DNA of 64,000 nucleotides from Acidobacteriota bacterium. Lineage in GTDB: Bacteria > Acidobacteriota > Terriglobia > Terriglobales > SCQP01. The DNA lies in NCBI GenBank assembly GCA_004299485.1, contig SCQP01000014.1, forward strand, positions 124,001 through 188,000, written 5' to 3'. Of this stretch, positions 22,750-32,101 are shown piece by piece; the stretch's first letter is position 1, and each line of letters starts with the position of its first letter. A program made the translations under genes and the position numbers. The notes beneath the pieces are model-generated. The model did no database searches and had not been told where the DNA came from. It saw nothing but the letters and a program-made list of their open reading frames with translations.

Positions 22750-24162
22750 CTAGATGTCGTAGTAGAGGGCGAACTCGTAGGGGTGAGGACGGAGGCGGAC
22801 GGCGTCGACTTCGTTTTTGCGCTTGTAGTCGATCCAGGTGTGGATGACCTCTTCGGTGAAGACGTCGCCTTTGAGGAGGAACTCGTGGTCGGCTTCAAGG
22901 GCGTCGAGGGCGGCATCGAGGGAGGCGGGGAGCGAAGGCACATCTTTGAGCTCTTCCGGTTTGAGGTCGTAGATGTCGCGGTCGAGCGGCTCGCCGGGAT
23001 CGGTGCGGTTCTCGATGCCGTCGAGGCCAGCCAGCAGCAGCGCCGAGAAACAGAGATAGGGGTTGGCCGAGGGATCGGGCGGGCGGAACTCGACGCGCTT
23101 GGCCTTGGGCGAGGACGAGTACATGGGAATGCGGCAGGCGGCGGAGCGATTGCGGCGCGAGTAGGCGAGGTTCACTGGGGCCTCGTAGCCGGGGACGAGG
23201 CGCTTATAGCTATTGGTGGTGGGCGCCATGAGGGCGGCAAGGGCGGGGGCGTGCTGCAGCAGGCCGCCGATATAGTTGAGCGCCATGGGTGCGAGGCCGG
23301 CGTAGCCGTCGCCAGCGAAGAGCGGCTTGCCTGACTTCCACAGCGACTGGTGGACATGCATGCCGCTGCCGTTGTCGCCAAAGATAGGCTTGGGCATGAA
23401 GGTCACGGTCTTGCCGTACTCGTTGGCGACGTTGCGGACGATGTACTTGTACTGCATCATGTGGTCGGCGCTCTTCAGCAAGGTGTCAAAGCGGAGGTCG
23501 ATTTCGGCCTGGCCGGCGGTGGCGACTTCGTGGTGGTGGCACTCGACGTGGAGGCCGGCGGCCTGGAGGCGCATCACCATCTCGGTGCGCAGGTCCTGGT
23601 AGTGGTCGGTGGGTGGGACGGGAAAATAACCTTCTTTGACGCGCGGGCGATAGCCGAGATTGTCGGCCTCGCGGCCGGAGTTCCAGCGGCCCTCCTCGGC
23701 GTCAATGAAGTAGAAGCCGTGCTGCTCGCGCTGATCGAAGCGGACATTGTCGAAGATGAAAAACTCGGCTTCGGCGCCAAAGAAAGCCTCGTCGGCAAGG
23801 CCGGTCGAGAGCAGGTAGGCTTCCGCTTTTTGTGCGATGTAGCGGGGGTCTTTTTCGTAATGCTGGCGGGTGAGCGGGTCGCTAATGCTGCCGATCAGCA
23901 CCAGCGTGGCTTCGGTGCAGAAGGGATCCAGCATGAACCAGGACGCGTCGGGGGTAAGGAGCATATCGCTCTCATGGATGGCGGCCCAGCCGCGGATGCT
24001 GGAGCCATCCATGCCGAAGCCATCCTCGAAGCTGGCCTCGCTGAGCTGGACGATGGGGAAGGTAATGTGATGCCACAGGCCCGGGAGGTCGGTGAAGCGG
24101 ATGTCGACCATCTTGACGTCGTTCTTTTTGGCGAAATCGAGGATCTCTTTGGGCGTGGGCAC
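22750..24162 (-). CDS. glnA: Glutamine synthetase, type I
   Basis: GlnA joins ammonia to glutamate with ATP. The 470-residue protein has the GSI hallmarks: DGSSIRGW (N-terminal loop), [12 protein letters not shown] (metal ligands), [14 protein letters not shown] (ATP/metal site), and [10 protein letters not shown] tyrosine in [11 protein letters not shown] stands where adenylylation occurs in beta-type enzymes, so activity may be controlled by GlnE. It stands alone, divergent from the LysR gene. Confidence 0.96.
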   Translation of the reverse strand: MPTPKEILDFAKKNDVKMVDIRFTDLPGLWHHITFPIVQLSEASFEDGFGMDGSSIRGWAAIHESDMLLTPDASWFMLDPFCTEATLVLIGSISDPLTRQHYEKDPRYIAQKAEAYLLSTGLADEAFFGAEAEFFIFDNVRFDQREQHGFYFIDAEEGRWNSGREADNLGYRPRVKEGYFPVPPTDHYQDLRTEMVMRLQAAGLHVECHHHEVATAGQAEIDLRFDTLLKSADHMMQYKYIVRNVANEYGKTVTFMPKPIFGDNGSGMHVHQSLWKSGKPLFAGDGYAGLAPMALNYIGGLLQHAPALAALMAPTTNSYKRLVPGYEAPVNLAYSRRNRSAACRIPMYSSSPKAKRVEFRPPDPSANPYLCFSALLLAGLDGIENRTDPGEPLDRDIYDLKPEELKDVPSLPASLDAALDALEADHEFLLKGDVFTEEVIHTWIDYKRKNEVDAVRLRPHPYEFALYYDI

Positions 24163-24246
24163 GGGCGTCTCCTTTGGGGATAAAATACTTGGTCATCGTA
24201 AGCGGCCTGACGCGGCGGGCGCCAATCGATTCTTTTTATAGCGGCT

Positions 24247-25131
24247 ATGGATTTTGACCAGCTTCATGCGTTTCTTGAAGTCGCACGGCTCAACTCATTC
24301 AGCCGCGCCGCCATGAGCTGCTTCCGAACGCAGCCGGCGATCAGCGCGCAGATTCGGCTGCTGGAAGACGAGCTGGGCGAACGGCTGTTCGACCGCAGCG
24401 GCGGCCGGGTGGCGCTGACCGAAGCCGGCCGGGTGTGGCAGGACTTTGCCCAGCGGCTGGTGGCCTTGCGGCAGGAGGGGCGGCGGGCGCTGGCGGATCT
24501 GGCGCAGAGCCCGCGGGGCGAATTGCGGATTGCGGCCAACGAGGGCAGTTGCCTGCACGTGCTGCCGGAGGTGTTTGCGGCATTCAAGCGGCAACATCCA
24601 GCGGTGGCGGTGCATATCCGGCGCGGGGAGCACAACGACATTCTGGAGGACGTGCTGGAGCTCCGGGCGGACTTTGGCGTGGTTTCCCTGCCGGTGCGGG
24701 ATGCACGGCTCAAGGTCGTACCCTTGCAACGGGATGAGATCGTGGCGGTGGTGGCGCCGGGACACCGACTCGTGCGGAGCGGGACGGTAGACGCCGGAGA
24801 GCTGACAGGAGAGCCGCTGCTGTTGCCGCGCTCAGGACAGACGCGGGAGGCGATTGAGCAACTGCTGGCACCGTTGGGGCCGATGCAGATTTCGATGGAG
24901 TTGGACTCGACCGAGCTGCTGAAAGGGTTTGCCGCAGCGGGGTTGGGGGTGGCCTTTGTAGCGCGGTCGTTGGCGGCGGCCGAAGAACGGGCAGGAGAGT
25001 TGGTACTGATGGAAATTGCCGGGCGCAAGCTCTACCGCGAGCTGGGGCTGATTTTTCGGCGTGATCGTGCCTTGGGGCGGGCAGCCTTGGCGTTCATTGA
25101 GATCGCGGTCAGCGGTAGAGGCCGGCAATAA
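24247..25131 (+). CDS. LysR-family transcriptional regulator
   Basis: The 294-residue protein has the LysR winged helix (LHAFLEVARLNSFSRAA ... QPAISAQIRLLEDELGERLFDR) and a substrate-binding domain of about 200 residues. The effector cannot be predicted. It is divergent from glnA (84 bp between starts), which makes glnA a candidate target. Its 3' end overlaps the convergent fadD by 23 bases. Confidence 0.9.
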   Translation: MDFDQLHAFLEVARLNSFSRAAMSCFRTQPAISAQIRLLEDELGERLFDRSGGRVALTEAGRVWQDFAQRLVALRQEGRRALADLAQSPRGELRIAANEGSCLHVLPEVFAAFKRQHPAVAVHIRRGEHNDILEDVLELRADFGVVSLPVRDARLKVVPLQRDEIVAVVAPGHRLVRSGTVDAGELTGEPLLLPRSGQTREAIEQLLAPLGPMQISMELDSTELLKGFAAAGLGVAFVARSLAAAEERAGELVLMEIAGRKLYRELGLIFRRDRALGRAALAFIEIAVSGRGRQ

Positions 25132-27103
25132 CGTCGCGGTAGTTGGCCTCCACGGCGCGGCGGCGGACCTTGATGGTGGGCGTGAGCTCGCCACTTTCGA
25201 TGGTGAAGTCGGAGGGGATGAGGGCGAACTTCTTGATGGTCTCGAAACGGGCCAGGGTGGCGTTGACGCGCTCGACTTCGGTGGAGAATACGGCACGAAC
25301 GGAATCACTGGTGCAGGCGGCGGGGTGGTCGGCGCAGGCGATGTTTTGCGCTTCGAGGGCGGGCCAATTGGGCACGAGCAGGGCCACGGCGTAGTTGTGA
25401 CCGTCGCCGATGACGACGGCTTCGGCGATCAGGCCGGAGGCTTTGAGTTTCGCCTCGATGGGTTGCGGGGCGATGAATTTGCCGCCGGAAGTCTTGAGCA
25501 AGTCCTTCTTGCGGTCGGTGAGGTAGAGAAAGCCGTCGGCATCGAGACGACCGACATCGCCGGTGTGGAACCAGCCGTCCTGGAGGGCGGCGGCGGTTTC
25601 TTCACGCAGATGGTAGTAGCCGGCAAACACGGCGGGGCCGCGCACCAGAATTTCGCCGTCGGGGGCGATTTTGACCTCGACGTTCTCCAACGGACGGCCG
25701 ACGGAGCCCAGGCGGCGGCCGCCGGGGCGGCTGAGGGCGATGACGGGCGAGGTCTCGCTCAGGCCGTAGCCTTCATCCACCATGACGCCGAGCGCGAGCA
25801 GCAAGCGCGCAACCGCAGGCGCAAGGGCGGCGCCGCCGCTGATGATTTTGCTCAGGTGGCCACCGAGCTTGGCGCGCAGCTTGCGGCCAGCTACACGGTC
25901 GGCCAGCGCCGCCCGCAAGCGGAGCCAGGCGGGGGCGGTGCGACCTTCGAGGCGATAGGGGATCATGGCCTCGCCCGTTTTTACGGCCCAACGGAACAGG
26001 AATTGCGCCAGGGCGGATTTTTGGGCAACTTGCGCCTGGACGGCGTCAGCAACTTTTTCGTACAGGCGTGGCACGGAGACCAGCGCCGTGGGTTGCAACT
26101 CGCGCAGATAGTCGGGCACGCGGTCGAGGCTTTCGGCGAAGTACATTTCCCCGCCGTAGAGCATATCGACGTAGGCCATGTGCCGTTCGGTGATATGCGA
26201 CAGGGGCAGGATCGACAGCCTCCGTTCGTCGTGACCGTAGTCGAAATCCAGGGTCGAGTAATTCAGGTTGGCGCACAGGTTGGCATGGGTGAGCAGAACG
26301 CCTTTGGGGGAGCCGGTGGTGCCGGAGGTATAGAGCAGAGTGGCGGGCTGCTCCGGCGGGGTGGTGCGCAGGCGGCCGGCGAAAGCGGCGGCGGAGTCGC
26401 CGGGTTCGTGCGCGAGCAGTTCAGTCCAGGTGGCTCGCCACTTTTTGCCCTGGTCGCTCCCGTTGGTCGCTTGGAGTGCGGCCTTCGACTCCCGGCAGGG
26501 TCCGCCCGCTGGCGCTCCGGGCTCCTCCAAACTGCCGCCATCGGAATCGGCGAAGCAGCAAATCCAGCGCAAGGCCGGCAGTGCGGATTGTTGGGCGTGG
26601 ATTTTGGCGGCTTGGGCGGGAGTGGAGACGAAGGCGCCGACGGCGGCGCAATCGTTGAGGATGAAGGCGACTTGCTCGGCGGTCAGAGTGGGATAGATGG
26701 GAACGTCGATGACTCCGGCAGCGAGGCAGGCAAAGTCGGCGAGCAGCCATTCCGGGCTGCTCTCGGCGAGGATCGCGACGCGCTCTCCGGGCGCCGCACC
26801 CAAGCGCAGCCGCAGACCGGCTTCGAGGGCGCGGACTTGCGCGTAGAAGACCGCGGAATCGAGACCCTGCCAGCAGCCGTGGCGCTTGGCGAAGCGGCGC
26901 AACGGGATGCGGCCCTCGCCATGCCAGAGCAAGAGCTCGTTCAGAGTGCACAGACCCGGGGAGTGGCTCGCCACTTTTTGCCCTGGTCGCTCCCGTTGGT
27001 CGCTTGGAGTGCGGGCTTCGATTCCCGGCAGGGTCCGCCCGCTGGCCTTCCGGGATCCTCCAAGCTGCCGCCAAGGTGCTTTTATCAACGCACGCGCTGC
27101 CAT
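25109..27103 (-). CDS. fadD: Long-chain acyl-CoA synthetase with two in-frame repeat insertions
   Basis: The ANL-superfamily enzyme activates fatty acids to acyl-CoA. The 664-residue protein has the P-loop YTSGTTGSPKG (258-268), YGLSETSP, and the hinge LYLTDRKKD followed by the KTSGGKFIAPQPIE catalytic-lysine region. Residues 11-47 and about 188-224 are not family sequence: each is a translated copy of the 111-bp repeat. The two copies are read in different frames, yet both are open and keep the gene in frame. The first lies just after the start, the second before the P-loop. Convergent with lysR. Confidence 0.93.
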   Translation of the reverse strand: MAARALIKAPWRQLGGSRKASGRTLPGIEARTPSDQRERPGQKVASHSPGLCTLNELLLWHGEGRIPLRRFAKRHGCWQGLDSAVFYAQVRALEAGLRLRLGAAPGERVAILAESSPEWLLADFACLAAGVIDVPIYPTLTAEQVAFILNDCAAVGAFVSTPAQAAKIHAQQSALPALRWICCFADSDGGSLEEPGAPAGGPCRESKAALQATNGSDQGKKWRATWTELLAHEPGDSAAAFAGRLRTTPPEQPATLLYTSGTTGSPKGVLLTHANLCANLNYSTLDFDYGHDERRLSILPLSHITERHMAYVDMLYGGEMYFAESLDRVPDYLRELQPTALVSVPRLYEKVADAVQAQVAQKSALAQFLFRWAVKTGEAMIPYRLEGRTAPAWLRLRAALADRVAGRKLRAKLGGHLSKIISGGAALAPAVARLLLALGVMVDEGYGLSETSPVIALSRPGGRRLGSVGRPLENVEVKIAPDGEILVRGPAVFAGYYHLREETAAALQDGWFHTGDVGRLDADGFLYLTDRKKDLLKTSGGKFIAPQPIEAKLKASGLIAEAVVIGDGHNYAVALLVPNWPALEAQNIACADHPAACTSDSVRAVFSTEVERVNATLARFETIKKFALIPSDFTIESGELTPTIKVRRRAVEANYRDVIAGLYR
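26430..26540 (+). repeat. 111-bp dispersed repeat, copy 6, inside fadD
   Basis: Exactly 111 bp, embedded antisense in the middle of fadD. This copy was checked by translation in all six frames and has no stop codon in any of them. In the gene's frame it reads GGSLEEPGAPAGG and so on, a different frame from copy 7. Confidence 0.97.
26963..27073 (+). repeat. 111-bp dispersed repeat, copy 7, near the start of fadD
   Basis: Exactly 111 bp, 30 bases inside the fadD coding start. In the fadD frame it reads WRQLGGSRKASG ... KVASH, the same frame used in merA. Confidence 0.97.
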
Positions 27104-27246
27104 GAATTGAGTGTAAACGGAGGCGCGGCCGCGCGGCTCTGCGACGCCCTCCGCTGGGTTGGGATCGCTGGCACAGCCAGGGCAGTCACGGCGGCGGTGC
27201 CCGATGCTGCTGCAAAATTACCGCTGATCGCGCTACCATAACGGAT

Positions 27247-28575
27247 GTGAAAACCAATGCTGCGGAAAGGATTGCGCCCGCCAAGGGCAAGCTGGGAGTG
27301 CTCATTCCCGGGCTGGGCGCGGTCAGCACGACCTTTATTGCCGGGGTGGAGGCGGTGCGGCACGGTCACGCCAAGCCCATCGGCTCGCTCACCCAGATGG
27401 GGACCATTCGGCTGGGCAAACGGACCGATAAGCGCACGCCGTTGATCAAGGAATTCCTGCCTCTGGCGGGGTTGGACCAATTGGTGTTTGGCGGCTGGGA
27501 TATCTACAACGACAACTGTTTTCAGGCGGCGAGCCACGCCAAGGTGCTGGATAAGGATCTGCTGCAGCAAGTGAAGCCGCTGCTGGCCTCCATCCGGCCG
27601 ATGCCGGCGGTGTTTGACAAGAACTTCGTCAAGCGGCTGGATGGGCCGAATGTGAAAACGGGCGCCAATAAACTGGCGTTGGCGGAGATGCTGCGCGAGG
27701 ATATCCGCAACTTCAAGGCCAAAAACGCCTGCGACCGGCTGGTGATGATCTGGTGCGCCTCGACGGAGGCCTATCGCGCACCCGGCCCGGTGCATGCCAC
27801 ACTGGAAGCGTTTGAAGCGGGGCTCAAGGCAAACCATCCCGACATTGCCCCGAGCATGATCTACGCCTACGCCGCGCTGCAGGAAGGCGTGCCCTTTGCC
27901 AACGGAGCGCCCAACCTGACGACCGACACGGGCGCGCTGCTGGAGCTGTCGAAGCGGATGCAAGCGCCGATTTGCGGCAAGGACTTTAAGACCGGCCAGA
28001 CGCTGATGAAAACCATTCTGGCGCCCGGGCTGAAGGCGCGCATGCTGGGCCTGCACGGCTGGTTTTCGACCAACATCCTGGGCAACCGCGACGGCGAAGT
28101 GCTCGATGATCCGGAGTCGTTCAAGACCAAGGAGGAGTCGAAGCTGTCGGTGCTCAACCACATCCTGCAGCCGGATTTGTATCCGGACCTGTACAAGGAT
28201 TTTTACCACAAGGTGCGGATCAACTATTACCCGCCACGTGGTGATAACAAAGAAGGTTGGGACAATATCGATATTTTCGGATGGCTGGGCTATCCGATGC
28301 AGATCAAGGTTGACTTTTTGTGCCGGGACTCGATTCTAGCGGCACCGGTGGCACTCGATCTGGTGCTGCTGATGGATCTGGCGCAGCGGACGCCTTCGTT
28401 GCGGGGCATTGGCATTCAGGAGTGGCTGTCGTTCTACTTCAAGAGCCCAATCACGCCGCCGGGGCTGTACCCGGAGCACGACCTGTTCATTCAGTCGATG
28501 AAGATGAAGAACACCATGCGGCACATCAAGGGCGAAGAGATGATCACCCACCTGGGGCTGGAGTATTACGACTAA
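27247..28575 (+). CDS. ino1: Myo-inositol-1-phosphate synthase
   Basis: Converts glucose-6-phosphate to inositol-1-phosphate with NAD. The 442-residue protein starts at a GTG (27247). The Rossmann motif LIPGLGAVSTT, FGGWDIYNDN, TGANKLALAE, the active-site region GKDFKTGQT and LGNRDGEVL are those of the eukaryote-like/large bacterial inositol-phosphate synthases. It may feed inositol lipids or solutes. Stands alone in the forward direction. Confidence 0.93.
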   Translation: MKTNAAERIAPAKGKLGVLIPGLGAVSTTFIAGVEAVRHGHAKPIGSLTQMGTIRLGKRTDKRTPLIKEFLPLAGLDQLVFGGWDIYNDNCFQAASHAKVLDKDLLQQVKPLLASIRPMPAVFDKNFVKRLDGPNVKTGANKLALAEMLREDIRNFKAKNACDRLVMIWCASTEAYRAPGPVHATLEAFEAGLKANHPDIAPSMIYAYAALQEGVPFANGAPNLTTDTGALLELSKRMQAPICGKDFKTGQTLMKTILAPGLKARMLGLHGWFSTNILGNRDGEVLDDPESFKTKEESKLSVLNHILQPDLYPDLYKDFYHKVRINYYPPRGDNKEGWDNIDIFGWLGYPMQIKVDFLCRDSILAAPVALDLVLLMDLAQRTPSLRGIGIQEWLSFYFKSPITPPGLYPEHDLFIQSMKMKNTMRHIKGEEMITHLGLEYYD

Positions 28576-28624
28576 GGGCTCGCGCCCGTGCGCACACAGG
28601 TAACACAAGTGTTACAACGGTTGC

Positions 28625-28843
28625 ATGGATACCACAATCCGCAACCTGGACGCGAAGCTGTACCGCCGGTTCCGCGCACGAGCCACCGCAGAAGGTAAAA
28701 CCGTGGGGGCGCTCGTCAACGATGCGTGGCTCGCCACTTTTTGCCCTAGTCGCTCCCGTTGGTCGCTTGGAGTACGGGCTTCGATTCCCGGCAGGGTCCG
28801 CCCGCTGGCGCTCCGGGTTCCTGCAAGCTGCCGCTTTTGTTAG
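28625..28843 (+). pseudogene. Antitoxin-like gene (FitA/ribbon-helix-helix type) interrupted by a repeat
   Basis: The first 34 residues (MDTTIRNLDAKLYRRFRARA and on to VNDA) look like the ribbon-helix-helix start of FitA/CopG-type antitoxins. A 111-bp repeat copy begins immediately after, and the frame runs through it and stops seven bases beyond. No toxin gene follows. The remnant is therefore probably a broken antitoxin, though a short DNA-binding peptide could still be made. Confidence 0.7.
28726..28836 (+). repeat. 111-bp dispersed repeat, copy 8, in the antitoxin remnant
   Basis: 111 bp from GTGGCTCGCCAC; the last two bases differ from consensus (TT for CA). The only copy here read in sense direction inside a reading frame. 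Confidence 0.95.
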
Positions 28844-28856
28844 GTGTGGGCAAGCG

Positions 28857-29693
28857 TCAAGCTGGAGGGCGCAACCATAGCAGAGGCTCCTCGAAGGAGC
28901 AGGAGCCGAAACCAAGAAAGAAACGGCGGCCGGCTTCGATGCTTGACAGGGGCCAGGGGTCGGGGGTCAGGGACCAGGGGTCGGCGGCCGCGAGCAGCTC
29001 GGCGGCGCGGGCGGGGTCGGCGCCACTTGCGAGGGCGGTGGCGGCGAGGGCCAGATTGAGGAAGCCGTACATGAGGGCCTGCGGGGCATCTGGCTCATAG
29101 GTCAGGGGATAGGAGCCGCAGAATGGGTGGTGCAAGCCGGCGGTGGCTTTGAAGCTGATGCCGAGGTCGTGGCAGGTGGTCAGGAAATGCAGCACCAGCT
29201 CGAGGCTGGGGATGGCTTCGGCGACGACGCCGCCGGTGCGGAGCTTGGCATGGACGCCGGCGCGCTGCACGGCTTCGGCGGTAGAGCGGAATTCCGGAGC
29301 AGCGGGGTTGAGCTCACAGAAGCATTCCAGGCCGCGATGAGCCGCCACGCGCGTGGCAACCGCGTGGGCATCGGGGGTTTTGGCTTCGATGGCTTCGACG
29401 CGGAGGCGGCCGTAATAGTCCTGATTGAAACGGGCGATCGCCGCGGCTTCTTCGTAGGGCTCGCCCGAGCCTGCGGCGGCGATGCGCCAGGGATCGCCGC
29501 CGTGGCCGCGGGCAATCGCCAGCTCCTGCAGGCGGCCGACGGGGCAGATGAAACGGTTCAGCGCCCAGCGATCTTCGCTCGCCAGGTAGCGGCGGTAGTT
29601 CCCTGCCGCCTGCGCCATGTCGAGCGAGGCCGGGGGAAACAGGCCTGCGTAGTCGATGGCTCCGGCGAGCAGGGCGCGTTGCGAGTCGATCAT
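28857..29693 (-). CDS. Unknown protein downstream of hmgA in the tyrosine-degradation operon
   Basis: The 278-residue protein has no motif I recognise. Notable segments are DYAGLFPPASLDM near the N-terminus, KLRTGG and GLHHPFCG in the middle. The C-terminal part contains a stretch (PWSLTPDPWPLSS) encoded by a GGGGTCAGGG-type low-complexity tract and is unlikely to be structured. Its start overlaps the hmgA stop by four bases, so it is expressed with hpd-hmgA. It is not fumarylacetoacetase or maleylacetoacetate isomerase by sequence, but the TIM-barrel-like spacing of conserved strands hints at an enzyme. Confidence 0.7.
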   Translation of the reverse strand: MIDSQRALLAGAIDYAGLFPPASLDMAQAAGNYRRYLASEDRWALNRFICPVGRLQELAIARGHGGDPWRIAAAGSGEPYEEAAAIARFNQDYYGRLRVEAIEAKTPDAHAVATRVAAHRGLECFCELNPAAPEFRSTAEAVQRAGVHAKLRTGGVVAEAIPSLELVLHFLTTCHDLGISFKATAGLHHPFCGSYPLTYEPDAPQALMYGFLNLALAATALASGADPARAAELLAAADPWSLTPDPWPLSSIEAGRRFFLGFGSCSFEEPLLWLRPPA

Positions 29694-30874
29694 AGGCCGC
29701 CGGTAAGCGGGTGCGCGCCGCTGTCTTCGACCCAGGAGCGGTAGTAATCGGTGTCTTCGATGGCGAGGGCGGGTGCGGCGACTTGTAGCGGGCGGAAGGT
29801 ATCCATCATGACGGCGAGTTCGTTGGTTTTAGGCTTGCCGAGGGAGTCTTCGGTACGGCCGGGATGAGGGCCGTGGGGGATGCCATCCGGATGCAGGGTA
29901 ACGGAGCCGTATTCGATGCCTTTGCGACTCATGAACTCGGCGTTGGCGTAGTAGAGCACCTCGTCAGACATGACGTTGGAGTGGTTGTAGGGCGCGGGAA
30001 CGCCCTGGGCGTCGAAGTCGAACGGGCGCGGGCAGAAGGAGCAGACGACAAAGCCATCGCCTTCGAAGGTCTGATGCACCGGAGGCGGCAGATGGAAGCG
30101 GCCGACGCGGGGTTCGAAGTCAGCGATGTTGAAGGCGTAGGGGTAGTAGTAGCCGTCCCAGCCGACCACGTCAAGGGGGTGGTGATCGAGCGTGACTTCC
30201 TGGATCTGATCGCCCTTCTTGATGACCATTCGGAATTCGCCCGCTTCATTGTGCACGGGCAGCTCGGAGGGCGCGCGGAAATCACGTTCGCAATAGGGGG
30301 CTGACTCCAGCAGTTGGCCGAATTCGTTGCGGTAGCGTTTGGGGGTGCGGATGTAGCCGGCGCTTTCAAACACCACGGCACGAAGTTCGCCCGAGAAGAC
30401 GAAGCGGTGCAGGATGCCGCGCGGAATGAGGACGTAATCGCCGCGGCGGACGGGAATCGAACCCAGGAGTGACTCCAGCGTGCCTTCGCCTTCGCTCAGA
30501 TAGACCAACTCGTCGGCGGAGGCATTGCGGTAATAGAACGAGTCGGGGCGGGTGGCGCGGACGACGCTCATGGCCACGTCGGCATTGAACAGCAGCGGCC
30601 GGCGGTCGAGGGTGGGACTGGCGGCCAGAGCGAGCTGGCCCGTCTTGAAATGGCGATGGCGGAAGGTGGGATCGGTGTCGGCCTCCAGCGCCTGGGTGAG
30701 CAGATGGCGAATGGCGGTGACGCGGGTGGGCGCGTGGAGGTGATAGAGCAGCGAAGAGGGACCGGTAAAGCCGTGGTTGCCGATGAGTTCTTCCGGGTGC
30801 AGCGAGCCATCCGCCTGGCGGAAGATGCTATGGCGTTTGGCGGGCAACTGCCCTAAACGATGGTAAACGGGCAT
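29690..30874 (-). CDS. hmgA: Homogentisate 1,2-dioxygenase
   Basis: HmgA opens the ring of homogentisate in tyrosine and phenylalanine breakdown. The 394-residue protein is a cupin-type iron enzyme: GDYVLIPRGILHRF (cupin motif), GWDGYYYPYAFNIADFEP, and HPDGIPHGPHPGRTE near the C-terminus, which holds the iron-ligand histidines. It follows hpd by 18 bases on the reverse strand. Confidence 0.94.
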   Translation of the reverse strand: MPVYHRLGQLPAKRHSIFRQADGSLHPEELIGNHGFTGPSSLLYHLHAPTRVTAIRHLLTQALEADTDPTFRHRHFKTGQLALAASPTLDRRPLLFNADVAMSVVRATRPDSFYYRNASADELVYLSEGEGTLESLLGSIPVRRGDYVLIPRGILHRFVFSGELRAVVFESAGYIRTPKRYRNEFGQLLESAPYCERDFRAPSELPVHNEAGEFRMVIKKGDQIQEVTLDHHPLDVVGWDGYYYPYAFNIADFEPRVGRFHLPPPVHQTFEGDGFVVCSFCPRPFDFDAQGVPAPYNHSNVMSDEVLYYANAEFMSRKGIEYGSVTLHPDGIPHGPHPGRTEDSLGKPKTNELAVMMDTFRPLQVAAPALAIEDTDYYRSWVEDSGAHPLTGGL

Positions 30875-30892
30875 GGAGAGGCGGCTCGCTTC

Positions 30893-31981
30893 CTAGAGAT
30901 TACCGCGCACGGCCTGCTCGCGCTCGATGGCCTCGAACAGGGCCCGGAAGTTGCCCTTGCCGAAGCCGCGGCAGCCGTGGCGGTCAATGATTTCAAAAAA
31001 CAGCGTAGGGCGGTCTTCGACGGGCTTGGAGAAAATTTGCAGCAGGTAGCCGTCCTGGTCGCGGTCGACGAGCACGCCGAGTTTCTGGATTTCGTGCATG
31101 GACTGGTCGATTTTGCCGACGCGGGCGGGCAGCAGCTCGTAATAAGCGTCGGGCACGCGCAGGAACTCCACGCCATCGCGCGCGAGGGCGGTCACGCTGG
31201 AGAGGATGTCGCGGGTTTGGAGCGCAATGTGCTGCACGCCGGGACCGCCATACCACTCGAGGAACTCGTCGATCTGGCTCTTTTTGCGGCCGGGCGCGGG
31301 CTCATTGATGGGGAATTTGATGGACTCGGACTCGTCGGCCATGACGATGCTCATGAGGGCGCTGTAATCGGTCGAGATGTCTTTGTCGTCGAAGCTGATG
31401 AAACGCTTGAAGCCGAGGACGTTGCTGTACCAGTCGGCCCACAGGTTCATCTCGCCCAGTCCGACGTTGCCCACCACGTGATCGATGCGCAGGATACCTT
31501 TGCCTTCCGCCTTGATTTCGGCGCGCTTGTAGCCGGGCAGGAAGGGGCCGGAGTAGCCATTGCGCGAGATGAAGGAATGCAGCGTCTCGCCGTAGGTGTG
31601 AATGGCGGCGTGGCGGACGACGCCCAGGTCATCTTCCCAGTCATGGGGCTCGATGGCCGGTTTGGCGCCGCGGGCAACGGCGGCGACAAAGGCAGCGTCA
31701 GCATCATCCACTTCGAAAGCCACGTCGTGGACGCCGTCACCATGCTGGCGGATGTGCTCGGCTACCGGGCTGTCCGGTGTAAGCGGAGTGGTGAGCAGGA
31801 ACCGCGCCCGGCCCTGTTCGAGCACGTAACCGGAAAGCTTGCGATTTCCGGTCTCCAGGCCGGTATAGGCGGTCTGCGAAAACCCAAGCGCATTGCGGTA
31901 ATAGAACGAGGCCTGCTTGGCGTTGCCGACCCAGAACTCGATGTGATGCACGCGCTTCAGCTTCAACGGGTTGTCCGGCAT
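30893..31981 (-). CDS. hpd: 4-hydroxyphenylpyruvate dioxygenase
   Basis: Hpd turns 4-hydroxyphenylpyruvate into homogentisate. The 362-residue protein has the two-domain vicinal-oxygen-chelate fold. Iron ligands are visible in [16 protein letters not shown] and FFEIIDRHG (H, H, E). It is the first gene of the hpd-hmgA-unknown operon; with the paa operon at the window start it shows that the organism degrades aromatic amino acids and phenylacetate. Confidence 0.95.
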   Translation of the reverse strand: MPDNPLKLKRVHHIEFWVGNAKQASFYYRNALGFSQTAYTGLETGNRKLSGYVLEQGRARFLLTTPLTPDSPVAEHIRQHGDGVHDVAFEVDDADAAFVAAVARGAKPAIEPHDWEDDLGVVRHAAIHTYGETLHSFISRNGYSGPFLPGYKRAEIKAEGKGILRIDHVVGNVGLGEMNLWADWYSNVLGFKRFISFDDKDISTDYSALMSIVMADESESIKFPINEPAPGRKKSQIDEFLEWYGGPGVQHIALQTRDILSSVTALARDGVEFLRVPDAYYELLPARVGKIDQSMHEIQKLGVLVDRDQDGYLLQIFSKPVEDRPTLFFEIIDRHGCRGFGKGNFRALFEAIEREQAVRGNL

Positions 31982-32101
31982 GGTGGACTCCTTCCCTAGT
32001 CATTTTACTCATACCTGTGGCGGGCAGCAGCTACGCTCATGCAACAGGCCCGCGCGTCCACGCTTCTCCTAGGTCCAATGGCTGAAAACCGAGGAGTTCT
32101 T

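Noticed and set aside
25061-27241. 726-codon open frame on the plus strand opposite fadD
   Set aside because: It is the GC-rich antisense shadow of fadD, with glycine/valine-rich low-complexity translation. The fadD strand carries all family motifs.
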